From Ipomoea triloba (lineage: Eukaryota; Streptophyta; Magnoliopsida; Solanales; Convolvulaceae), in contig NC_044924.1 of assembly GCF_003576645.1 (NCBI RefSeq), forward strand, positions 5,983,990 through 6,047,989: DNA of 64,000 nucleotides, given 5' to 3'. A program made the position numbers and the translations under genes. This document shows, piece by piece, positions 48,997 to 58,927 of this stretch. Below the pieces are notes generated by a model. It saw only the letters and a program-made list of their open reading frames with translations. It was not told the DNA's origin and searched no databases. Every line of letters begins with the position of its first letter. The first letter of the stretch is position 1.

Positions 48997-51172
48997 TCAA
49001 TTATGATGATTCCTCTGATCCATTGAGCTTCCATAAACCTTTACTGCAGAGGAAGCAAAACCCTAATTAACTCTGCTCTCACTTAGAAATCGAAACAAGG
49101 GTAACAAAACAGGCAAAAGTAGAAGTTACCAGGACTTAAGATCTTGATACATTTAGTAACAGACTTCACTGTTGTGACAGCATCTGGATCTGTAAAGCAA
49201 ACAAGAATATTTTTAAACCATTTGGGAACCCTTCAACAGAACCATTTTGTATATCCAACTGCATAATTGAATATTTCTTGGTTACCTGTTAAACCAGTGT
49301 CCTTTGCAAGGACTTCGGTAACTGTTGATGAAATCTGAGATGTAAATTGGTTGGCTCCCATATCAACATCTCCTGATTTATTTGGTGAACTGTGGATTAA
49401 ACATGAAACATCGTGTCGGATCCTGTAAGTAGATTTCAAATAGTACAGAAATGGATAGAAAAGGCAAGAGTATTTACTCTGAAAGGGGTTCTGGAGAAGA
49501 ACCCATGTCTTGGTGGGGAGAGCAATAATTTCCTCCATCAAGATCAAAGTCAACCAACAGTTCAGAAAGATTAAAATCTGCTCCAAGAGCATCCAAAGTA
49601 GCTAAATCCAAGTCAAACATCTCTCCTTCATCAGATTCAGAGGTCGAAGCCCCACCAAAACTCAGTGCATTTGAACAAGATGGCATGTCAGAGGCATCAA
49701 AATCTAGCCTTCCCTTCACATGATCCCTTTTGGCAGGCTTCAAATTTGTCTTAACTGGTGACAAAGTAGAAATGCAATGGTTTCTTTCAATAGAATAGTA
49801 GCCCATTTGTTTGGAAGGGCTCACTCTAATTGTTTCAGAAGAGATGATCATGCAGTTAGAGGATACTAATTGCTGGGGAGTAACAATATTAGCAGAAGTA
49901 GCAGTAGAACTAATTTCAACTGGTGAGATGGACTTCTCTGTTTGAGAGGAAGATGCACGGGGCGGTGTCTTAGGACCAGAGGAATTTGCAGCAGGGGAGT
50001 GAATGGCCTGATTAAACAAACATTTAGCAACATTAGACCCTTGGACTGCTGTTACATTAGACACATTATGCTGGACTGATGATGGAACTGCAGAGATTCT
50101 GAGAGGATTCTCCTGACAATTATCTGCATTGCTTGCTTGAGCAGTTGCCTTGCCATCTGCAATAACAGTAAAGTGAACATTTTTTTCAAGAATTTTCATA
50201 CATACAATACGCAAAGAAGACATTTCATTTCATTTTACCTTTCAAAGGCAATTGGTTGGCAGTTAAACTTTTATGAGATCTCTTGGCAGCAGAAGCAGAT
50301 GGGGCATCCGATATGGAGCGCTTCCTTTTTGCTGCGGTGGGATCTGTAGATGGAGTGGAAGAATAATTGGGATAGGTACGAATAGCGGAGGGAATTGATG
50401 CTGGCATCATAGTTGTTGGAGTATTGTACATGGAATAGCCACCTGACAAGATGCATTTTCCTCATATGTAAGTAAGACTGCAACACCAATTACTCATTTC
50501 TATTCAAAACACAAGAACACCATCCTATACTTGTATAAATCTCTTCTAGCAAGTAGAACAACAAACATGTGGTATACAAAACAAATGATCTGCTCGCATT
50601 ACATTCAAACAATGTAAACCAATGAAAGAATTGATAAAACTTTGGACAATTAAAGCTATAATATTGCGTACCTATTGGAATTGGAGGAGAAGAACCAAGG
50701 GGAAGGGGAGTGTTGTGGTTAGAACCGGCATTGTAAGCGTTCATGGCGTCCTGCATTCCCTTGAGCAAATTCTGAAGCCGAAATTTCTCTTGCTCCAGGT
50801 TTCCCCTTTCTTGATCCATCAACAATTTCTGCTCCTTCAAACGTATATACTCATCCAGCAATTCCCCCAAACTTAACACCTTCGGGGACTGTTAAACAAA
50901 ACATACACATAAAAAAAAACCTAGAAACACAAATCATATAAAATCAGAAGCACGCTAGTACAGCAAATTAAAGCTCATATACATACATGTTGGACGGGGG
51001 ATTTGGAGAAGAGATGGGGAGCTTCGGACCGGAAGGCCGATCTGGTTTTGGAGAGATTGTTGTCGGCGAGGTAACAATCGACGATGAAGGCCACCTGCGC
51101 CGGAGTTACTTTCCCTTTGCCAAGCTGTATGTTTTCTCCCGCCTTCCTTGACCTGCCGCTCTGCTTCCCCAT
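48997..51172 (-). CDS. LisH-domain protein, probably nuclear, with CDK-type sites and acidic tail
   Basis: Seven exons in phase: 50987-51172, 50672-50888, 50239-50442, 49478-50156, 49286-49389, 49130-49189, 48997-49043; 498 aa. The basic N-terminus is followed by a LisH motif (about residues 22-55: VAFIVDCYLADNNLSKTRSA), a dimerisation element. A predicted coiled coil (about 70-105: EYIRLKEQKLLMDQERGNLE) follows. A likely bipartite nuclear signal lies in AAKRKRSISD..SAAKRSHK. The middle has several Ser/Thr-Pro sites with basic followers (KTPPR, SPSK, SPVK twice). An acidic Leu/Phe-rich patch (EGEMFDLDLATLDALGADFN and the following LSELLVDFDLD) resembles an activation domain. No specific function is recognised. 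The layout recalls animal NPAT (LisH, CDK sites); homology is not claimed. Confidence 0.85.
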
Positions 51173-52180
51173 TTTCTCTCTCGCTCTAAGCGTTCAATGC
51201 AGTAAGGGAAAAACAAAGCAAAATGCAGTGAGAGATTGATTGTTCACAGAGATCTGTAAAAAGAATGCAATAAAAACGAAGACACAACATATAATAGCGG
51301 GAGATGTATGAAAAACGCGCGGTTTTGAATCTTTTTTTGCGCCAAATTGTAGCTCAACCCATTTTAGCTTCCCTCTCAACGTTTGTAATGAGAGGGAATT
51401 GTCGGTTTTGCCCTTCTATCAACCCAACCGCTCCGGTTCAACTCAAAATTTTATATTTGTGCGTCCCGCTTCTGAGATCTTTTCCCGTCAAACAAAACAA
51501 AATTTCACTTTTTAATATTACTCCGTAGTTTTGTTTTTAAAAGAACAAAGTAAAATATTTATAAAAAATTAATGACTGCGATATTTTACGCTCCAAAAAA
51601 AGTAAATGATGGATTTATACCGATATAGAACGGCAGATTGGATTAAATATTAATTACAGTACATAAAATCTGAAAATAATGCAACAACTTAATATAGAAA
51701 ACCAATTTAGCTTACTTTTTAATACAATAATTAAATTAATAAATACTCCGAATATCACATATGACCCTCCCAACAAAAAAAGTAAATTTGTAAAGCACAT
51801 TATATAAATATTTAATGGGAAAATTTGTTCTTCTTTGGTCAACTTATAATGGTCATTACATATTAAGAAATAAGAATCCACTTTGCACAATATACACATT
51901 TATTTAAATAATTTAATTTCGTAATAGTTTAATTATACATTTAAAAGTGGAATCTTGTTCATACTCCGTATAATATTATTTTTTATATTATATTAATCAA
52001 TGAAATAACTCTGTAACAAAAGTAATATAGGAGGATATGGTCTGCCCAAGTCCAGCCCATTGGATCTGGACTAAAGCCCATGGATCAATCGAAAAAAAGA
52101 TTTAGATTTTAGAAATTAAAAATTAGAGTGCAACGTTATCAACATAGAATTGAAAGAGGACAGAAATTGATTTGCAGAAG
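51173..52180. promoter_or_regulatory. Divergent promoter region between LisH and pTAC13 genes
   Basis: About 1 kb separates two divergently transcribed genes. The right end has a site II-like GCCCA...GCCCATGG cluster (52045-52081) about 100 bases before the pTAC13 start. TACTCCGTA words occur at 51519 and 51962. No gene is seen. Confidence 0.45.
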
Positions 52181-54467
52181 ATGAAGCCAGGGGTTCTTCT
52201 TCTTCACTCATGGAGCGTTGGCGCTCCGATTCTTCTTCGCACCTCTCATTTTCCCCAGAGGCAGAAGCGTGTTCGGTTGGTTGTATCCGCTGCTGCAGTG
52301 GAGTCAGTGAATCAAGGCGAGCTGACGGCGAGGGAGAGAAGACAGCTGAGAAACGCGAGAAGAGAGAGCAAGCCGGCGAACAACTGGAGAGAAGAGGTGG
52401 AAGAGAGGCTTATCAAGAAGAAAAAGAAGGAGACTAAATCCTGGAAAGAAGAGCTCAACCTCAATCACCTCGCTAGATTGGGCCCTCAGTGGTGGGTCGT
52501 TCGGGTCTCCAGAGTTAACGGCCACGAGAAAGCTGAGCGCCTAGCTCGATCGTTGGCCCGCAACTTCCCCGATATCGATTTCCAGGTAGTTCTCCATTTC
52601 TGATGTTCCTTTTTAAACAAATCTGTGAATTCTTCCTCTTTGCTTCACTGCCCTGGTGAATGGATGTTTGTTTACTGGAAAACAATGCTGAATTAAGAGA
52701 AATTCTGTGGTGAAAATTAAATCTTAACAATTTAATCCTTAATTTATGATGATTCGCATAATGTGAAGCTCAAAAGCAAGTAAGCAGTGCTGCCTTTTAA
52801 GTTTTACCTTCCTTAACAACTTAGCTGCTTAGAAATTGTGATATTTTCATGTTGAGTTTTTTTCCACTTTTGGTCCCTCCACTGGAATACCCCTTCCAAA
52901 TTAGGTCATTGGCTATCAAGATAAGAAGCTTGTTCTTGAAATTAACTTAATGATGAAGAATATTGAATAGCATGCTTGGCACAATCACCAAGTTAGTATG
53001 ATTACAAATCAAAGCAGTTGAATCTGATGTTTAATACTTTGTGATTAATTGAGCAATAAGAAGGCATAAGGTTATTCAATGCATTTTTACGTTCATGATT
53101 TGGTTCGTTTTGTTAGTATAAAAGATTATTGTTTGGATGTCTCAATGCATCACTGGAATTCTATTCCAGGTCTACATTCCATCCGTGCAAACCAAAAGGA
53201 TATTAAAGAACGGAACACTCTCTGTTAAACCAAAAGCGCTTTTCCCTGGCTGCGTGTTTTTGAAGTGTGTTTTGAACAAGGATATACATGACTTCATTAG
53301 AGAATGCGATGGCATTGGAGGCTTTGTGGGATCCAAGGTTGGAAATATGTAAGCATTCACTGCTTTATTACTAGGAGCCTTTGAGCAAGGTGCTTTCATG
53401 TTATCAAATATTGTTATTTTGGAAATAAACAAACACAATTCCATAGTAGTCCATGGAAAGGTGCTCCATTTATCTGGGAGGTGATACTGATTCCATGATT
53501 GGCAACGTGGTTTGTGGTCAAACCCACATTAACCAGGATGTCTGCCTGTCTATTGATTTCCCGGGGGAATGTGTGTGTTTCATCATCCCGGAAAATCTTG
53601 TTTTACCATAGCAATGAGCAAAAGGCATTCAAATAAAAAAAATTGTTTATATTTGTGAAAATTTCTGGGCAGAAAATGTGATGAGGCTTTTTCATAAAAT
53701 GAGTGGATGTAGCTGACATCCTTTTCCAAATTCCCTGTATTTGAAAGTGAAAACATATTTGAATCATTTGCAGAAAGCGACAGATAAATAAACCTAGGCC
53801 TGTAGATGAGGAAGATATGGAGGCAATATTCAAACAAGCAAAGGAAGAGCAAGAGAAAGCTGATCAAGCCTTTGAAGAAGAGCAGCAAGGACAAGAAGCT
53901 CCAGAAGCTAAAGTATCAGTTAGTCCTGAAGCTACAGTACCAGTTAGTCCTACAAAATGGGGACGGCGGGGCAGAAAAGCTTCAGAACCTCTTGGAGCAG
54001 ACAATAAGCTTTTAGTACTAGGGTCAACCATTCAAGTTGTATCTGGAACCTTTTTAGGATTTTCAGGCATCCTCAAGAAGCTTGACAAAAAAGCTGGCCT
54101 GGTATGTTTTTTTTCCCCTTTCTTTCTTTCATCCCCTTCCAAAGAAATCAATAGTGAGGGTAGACTTTGAATTTACCCTCCTGGGTTCTCATATTCTCGT
54201 ACTCTGCCCTTCTGCCCTGTGTTCACCTACCAATTGACACACAGATACACTGAGAGGTGGAAGGAATTGGGTTGAAAACCAACAATCAACAATTTTACAT
54301 AATTTTGATGAAAATGAACAGGTTAGCTAGGAAAGTAAATATTGTTTGATAAACTTTTAGAACTTGTGTGAAAATTGTTATTGCAGGCAACGGTTGGTTT
54401 CACCCTATTTGGCAAGGAAACTTTAGCAGATCTAGATGTCAAAGAAATTGTTGCCGAGGTTGACTAA
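52181..54467 (+). CDS. PTAC13: Plastid NusG-like protein (pTAC13 type)
   Basis: Homologue of plastid transcriptionally active chromosome protein 13, a NusG/Spt5-like factor of the plastid RNA polymerase environment. Four exons in phase: 52181-52585, 53170-53348, 53774-54101, 54387-54467; 330 aa. The ATG at 52181 is used because the preceding frame has no ATG. A transit peptide covers about residues 1-40. A basic charged region (ARERRQLRNARRESKPANNW) precedes the NGN fold starting at GPQWWVVRVSRVNGHEKAER and continuing LFPGCVFLKCVLNKD. An acidic Glu/Gln linker (about 215-260) precedes the KOW-like end LVLGSTIQVVSGTFLGFSG. It finishes GKETLADLDVKEIVAEVD. It lies divergent from the LisH gene. 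Confidence 0.93.
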
Positions 54468-54469
54468 TA

Positions 54470-55640
54470 CTCACAACCATTCATGATCATTGTTTTCCTG
54501 GTGGTAAGCATCTTATTTGAAATTAGTCATAGGTAGCCATGTAGGTATACATCTCCATGTAGGAAGCAGGATGGATATGCATTCTAATCTGCCTGCTAGA
54601 AGTGACACTTATAACCAATAATTGAGAACTAAATATTTGGCTTTTCATAGGAAGAGACTGAATTATCTCGACACCTCACCATCTGACCTCTGTGCATTCC
54701 TATTTTGGAGAGGTGGTGCCAATTGACAATTCATTATGTCATTTCAGGAGCAAAATGTGCATCTTGAAGAATTTAATACATATACAGACATGTTTCAAGA
54801 TTTTATCAAGGTCTGCTAGGATTTAACGCTAGCTATGGCTGCACCGAGTCTGGAAAGTGGGAAGGAACCCGTTTCGTTTATCATGTGTCAGTTTGCAGAT
54901 CCATAAAATCAGTGCTGCAAGGATAATTTTTATGCAAGGGAACAGTCCAACTCTAGCAATGAAGGTTGAAGGAAGAGTATATAAACCATAGAGAACATGT
55001 TTGTGTGAAGTCTGAAATATCATGCAGTCTGTAAAACAGGAAACACAAGGAAGATACTCATTGACAGGGTTCCTGGAAAATGAAAGCTGCATTGTGGTGG
55101 AAAATTATAAGATCAAACTCTAATGCTACAAGCATTGGATTATACTTATCCCTATTTGATTTTCTTGTATTTTTTCTTCGGGTGATGGGGGAAACGGTCC
55201 TACGTAAAGTAAATCCCATTTGTTACCTATTTGATTAAGAATTAATACACATTTTTTATCCTCAACTATTAAGTACGGAGTATTATTTATAAACCTGAAA
55301 ATGATCCAATTTAGTCCTCTAATTTGTAATTATAACTCTCATGCCTCTTAGAAGTTTGTTGCGGATATGTGCTTTTAGGCTTAACATACTAATTATAATT
55401 GATAATAATAAACTCAAATAATTATAACCATTAGTCTCACTCTTGCATTTCCTACAATTAACATTCATTTATTTTTTAAAAAAATTACATTTTTTGTCTC
55501 AAAATTATCATTAGAATTACACTTTTTGTTCCTAAGTTATTGAACAGACTCTTTTCTTTTTGACTCGTTTCTTTCTCTTTCTCATTACGACGCTTATCAC
55601 CTCAACTGCCATTCCTCAGGGATTCCAATTGAAATATGAA
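54470..55640. other. pTAC13 3' region and AT-rich spacer
   Basis: Contains the probable pTAC13 3' UTR, then AT-rich sequence. A TACGGAGTA word occurs at 55274. No gene is recognised. Confidence 0.45.
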
Positions 55641-55805
55641 CTAAGGACGGAAATTTGTAGTATTTCTGTTCTCCAATCTGACCAATAAATGACAATGATC
55701 AGACTGATGCTTAGGGAGGTGAGACACAGAGGCACTCTCAAACATTTCTCTCCAAGCCAAATTGCAAAGAACCCGGTCAAGTCTAATAGCACTCAGAGTG
55801 TTAAC
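55641..55805 (-). pseudogene. LINE (L1-type) endonuclease-domain fragment
   Basis: One - strand frame of 55 codons reads RLDRVLCNLAWREMFESASV followed by SHLPKHQSDHCHLLV. This matches the SDH-type catalytic end of plant LINE apurinic-like endonucleases. It is cut off by a stop at 55641-55643 and has no reverse transcriptase around it, so it is a dead fragment. Confidence 0.8.
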
Positions 55806-56465
55806 CCCCTATTCCAAGTGAATTTAGAGCCATAATACCCCATGTCGTAAGTTACACTTTTTATTCCTATCTTAAATGTGCAAACTTTAAAAAAATTTCG
55901 TTTAAAAATTTTTTAATCGAACTATTTCAATAAACTTTATTAAAAAAATTAACATTAAACCCAAAAATTTTGATTACAAATTTTTAAAACGAAAATTTTT
56001 TGAAGTTAGGACAAAAAGTCCAACGTAATGACAACTTAGAGACAACATTTAAAAGTACAACACCAATAATAACTAGAGGAACAAAAATAAGTATTACCAT
56101 AACTTAAGGATAAATTCCACAATTACTCTAAACTTCAGAACGAAAAATGCAAGTTTTAAATGGTAATTATTTACTAACTTTATTTAGCATTTTATTATTC
56201 TTTTTAACATTTATCAGCTATATAAAATAAGTTTGAAATATTTTAATTATATTTACTAAATCAAACAGTGATTTTACAAAGTCCATAACTAATCTTGAAA
56301 TGATTCCACCAGCATTGTTTTGTGTTCCTATCCAGAGCAAGGGCAGAAAGCATACCCAGATGGCCAGATACCCCCATTAAAGTGATATATATGATAGCTA
56401 TATGAAATTTAATTTATATAAAAAAGATCCAATTAATTAAAAAAAAAAATGATTCATAAAAAAGT

Positions 56466-56553
56466 GAGCAACTCAGATTGTTGGTCCCCAATATTTTCTT
56501 CATGGGAGAATCATAGTGCAAGGATAACGATTTGGTATTCCTCATTGATGCTC
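56466..56553 (-). ncRNA. Candidate C/D-box snoRNA (third of cluster)
   Basis: 88 nt. Terminal stem GAGCA (56549-56553) with TGCTC (56466-56470). C box ATGAGGA (56539-56545; one change from RTGATGA). D box CTGA at 56473-56476. An internal ATGAAGA could be a C' box. The sequence before D is GGGGACCAACAAT; its rRNA target was not recognised. A stretch GTTATCCTTG could pair with the rRNA word CAGGGAUAAC with one G-U, but no good D' box follows it. It shares strand and layout with the two upstream snoRNAs. Confidence 0.62.
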
Positions 56554-56613
56554 TCTTAATATTCCAAAAACAAAAATCAAAACTTAAAAAAACGAAAATA
56601 AAGGATTACGATG

Positions 56614-56705
56614 TTGATCTCAGAAAGAAAAAATGTTCAACTTCAATTCCAAGATGGAATTTCAGATAGATAACGCAGATTATTCTTCAGAACATCACAG
56701 ATCAA
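56614..56705 (-). ncRNA. C/D-box snoRNA guiding 25S rRNA methylation (snR68-type)
   Basis: 92 nt. Terminal stem TTGATC (56700-56705) with GATCAA (56614-56619). C box GTGATGT around 56692-56698. D' box CTGA at 56662-56665. D box CTGA at 56620-56623. Just before D' the guide ATCTGCGTTATC (56669-56680) is perfectly complementary over 12 nt to the conserved large-subunit rRNA word GATAACGCAGAT. The fifth base before D' pairs with the first A of GATAACG. This corresponds, from memory, to yeast 25S Am2640, guided by snR68. Guide length, spacing and boxes all fit. Confidence 0.86.
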
Positions 56706-56889
56706 TGAACAAACGTTCTCCGAAATCAATAATAGAAAATTAAAAGTAGCCAAATAATAATCGTAAAATTGCCTCGCCATTGAAAGTTTGAAAAACTGGA
56801 TCCAATGGCTCAGCCGGAGATTTATCGGCCTGAAGGCCAGTAAATGGAGCATTGCTCACAAACTATGATATAGGGAGAAGTGGTGAAAT

Positions 56890-56976
56890 GGATCTCAGAA
56901 AAGTGAAATACAGTAAGATTGATTAATCTTCATGTTTTGAAGATTCAGATTCGGGAAAATTACTCCTCATTGATCC
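56890..56976 (-). ncRNA. Candidate C/D-box snoRNA (first of cluster)
   Basis: 87 nt. Terminal stem GGATC (56972-56976) with GATCC (56890-56894). C box ATGAGGA (56964-56970). D' CTGA at 56945-56948. C' ATGAAGA at 56927-56933. D CTGA at 56895-56898. Before D, GTATTTCAC could pair with the large-subunit rRNA word GUGAAAUAC (9 bp plus a G-U), putting its first G five bases from D. That target is tentative. The complete C-D'-C'-D order and closing stem support the call. Confidence 0.68.
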
Positions 56977-57120
56977 AATACTGAAAAGCGAAGAAGAAGA
57001 AAATAACAGAAATAGATACTTCGTGGAAATACTTGAGATATTCTTGTTAAAAATCTGCAAGAATAGAACACCAGAAAAAAACTACGGAGAATGATTTATG
57101 AACAAGCTGGGGCAGATGTT

Positions 57121-57264
57121 TATATATAGGAGTTTGCAGGAGGACGACGGCGTTTGATCGAATTGTTTGGAGAAGTGATATAACAGGGCATAAACCCTAG
57201 ATCTTCATGGGATAATGGTCCAGCCCAAATTTGGTTTTGGATCTCAAAAACGCAGTGTTGGGCC
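57121..57264 (-). promoter_or_regulatory. snoRNA-type promoter: TATA, telo-box and site II elements
   Basis: Upstream of the snoRNA cluster on the - strand: TATATATA at 57121-57128, the telo-box AAACCCTA (+ strand) at 57192-57199, and site II words at 57222-57227 (AGCCCA) and 57259-57264 (TGGGCC). Telo-box plus site II is the known signature of plant ribosomal-protein and snoRNA cluster promoters. Spacing suggests a start near 57090-57100. Confidence 0.75.
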
Positions 57265-57561
57265 ACCCGTTTACCTCCACTTCAAAAGAATTGCATTAAA
57301 TTGTAAATTGTAAACTGATTAATAAATTAATCAGTTGATTTTTATTTTTATGTAATAATAATCTAAATGATTGTGTTTAACTCTATATTGTATGCCAGGA
57401 ACCAACTGAAATGGGAAAATACCCCCTTTATACCTGATGTGGTGTGGAGATCAATTGATGCACAAAACTCTAGTTGTCTAGCTGCAAGGAGCAAAAATCA
57501 TACCATTCAGGAACTGAGCTAAGGTGTACGCACTAGTCTAGTAGACACCTACACTTGCCAA

Positions 57562-57951
57562 GTCGATGCATCCCTTTTTCCAATGGTTAATAAGGTTACC
57601 TTTGGTGCTGTCCTACTAGCATATGATGGGTGTTCTGTTGCTGACACGAATAGTTTCATCAACTGCCCACTGACTCCGTCTTTAGCTGAAGCCATTTGAT
57701 GCAAGGACGCACTTTATTGGATTAAAAATCAGAATATAAGGCACCTAAGGTTGGAAATAGACTGCCAATCCATTCTCAATGAGCTAAGGTGTAAGACCAC
57801 AAATATGGCTCATATTGGCTTAGTGCTACATAATTGTAATTGTCTAGCAAATAGTTTTGACTCTATGACCTTTACGTTTATTAGCATGTCAACGACCCAG
57901 ATCGCTCACACCCTAATTATGGCTAGCTCTCAGACTCACCCTAAAACTTGA
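57562..57951 (+). pseudogene. Decayed RNase H-like (RVT_3) domain from a retroelement
   Basis: One frame runs VDASLFPMVNKVTFGAVLLA, then SLAEAI, an in-frame stop (57697-57699), then CKDALYWIKNQNIRHLRLEI and DCQSILNEL to a second stop at 57949-57951. This is the pattern of plant RNase H-like domains attached to LINE-type elements (VDA.., AEA..AL, ..L.E.D). No reverse transcriptase precedes it, so it is a fragment. Confidence 0.75.
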
Positions 57952-58325
57952 GATTTTATATATGTTCTTTTTTCCCAATTTTGAACTAATAATAGCATCA
58001 TTTGTTTTGTTTGGCAAAAGAAAAAAAAATCTAAATGAAAATTAAAACTCTCCCGCAAAAACCAACTTTTCAAGGTCTTGCAGGGAGACTTTGCCTTCTC
58101 TTCAATGTGACAAAAAAGTATGCAAAAATCAACTGTGAATATCTAAAGGATCGTTTAAAATATATCATCTCAAAGTGATAATATATTATTATAACTTAAA
58201 ACTAATCAATTTGTATAAACTACAGCCCACAGCATATCATCGCACATCAATCTCCTTCCAAAATATTCATGCCAATCCAGGTGCCTACACTCCCTGGAAA
58301 AAAAAAATCCCACTGACACTTGTGG

Positions 58326-58329
<4 letters not shown>

Positions 58330-58361
<32 letters not shown>
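58330..58361. repeat. TA dinucleotide microsatellite
   Basis: An AT/TA run of about 32 bases in the 3' region of the O-fucosyltransferase gene. Non-coding. Confidence 0.9.
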
Positions 58362-58364
<3 letters not shown>

Positions 58365-58927
58365 AATACTTAGATTAAGTTAGGAATACAATCTTTTACA
58401 CAAGTAAAAGGTGATTCTTAAAGACAGACTATGGTGGTCATCCTATGCCCAAATCAAATATTAGAATGGTAAAAGAAAACAACAAATTCCTTTGCAAAAT
58501 GCAAGAGAGCAGAAGAACGTATTTCCATTGCAGTTGGTGGAGTATTATCCGTACAGAGGCTGCTATATAGCATCAAAATTAACTACAAAACCAATCAAAT
58601 TCAAGGAATGTAACACAGTATTAAAACAACAAAGCTTTCATCATATATATATGTGCAAATTTGATCCATAAGCACAGCCATGAATTCTGTATCATCTATC
58701 TCCTCTGTGCATTGCATTGCATGCAGCCATTAATATCAATATGTATACCGGCATTCTCAGTTCTTCATCAAAAGTCTGGGAAAAATTGCATCAAACCCGC
58801 CTCTTTATGTTGCCTGGATCTTAAGGGTGTGCTCGCTTGATTCTGGGATCTATAAGCCCCCGCTTTTTATGACAGGGTATGGAGTCGCGTGATTTACAAC
58901 CTATGACTATCATGAAACAAAACCCTA

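Noticed and set aside
56643..56852. 69-codon minus-strand frame
   Set aside because: It overlaps the snoRNA with a 12-nt rRNA guide; the RNA explanation fits better and the peptide matches nothing.
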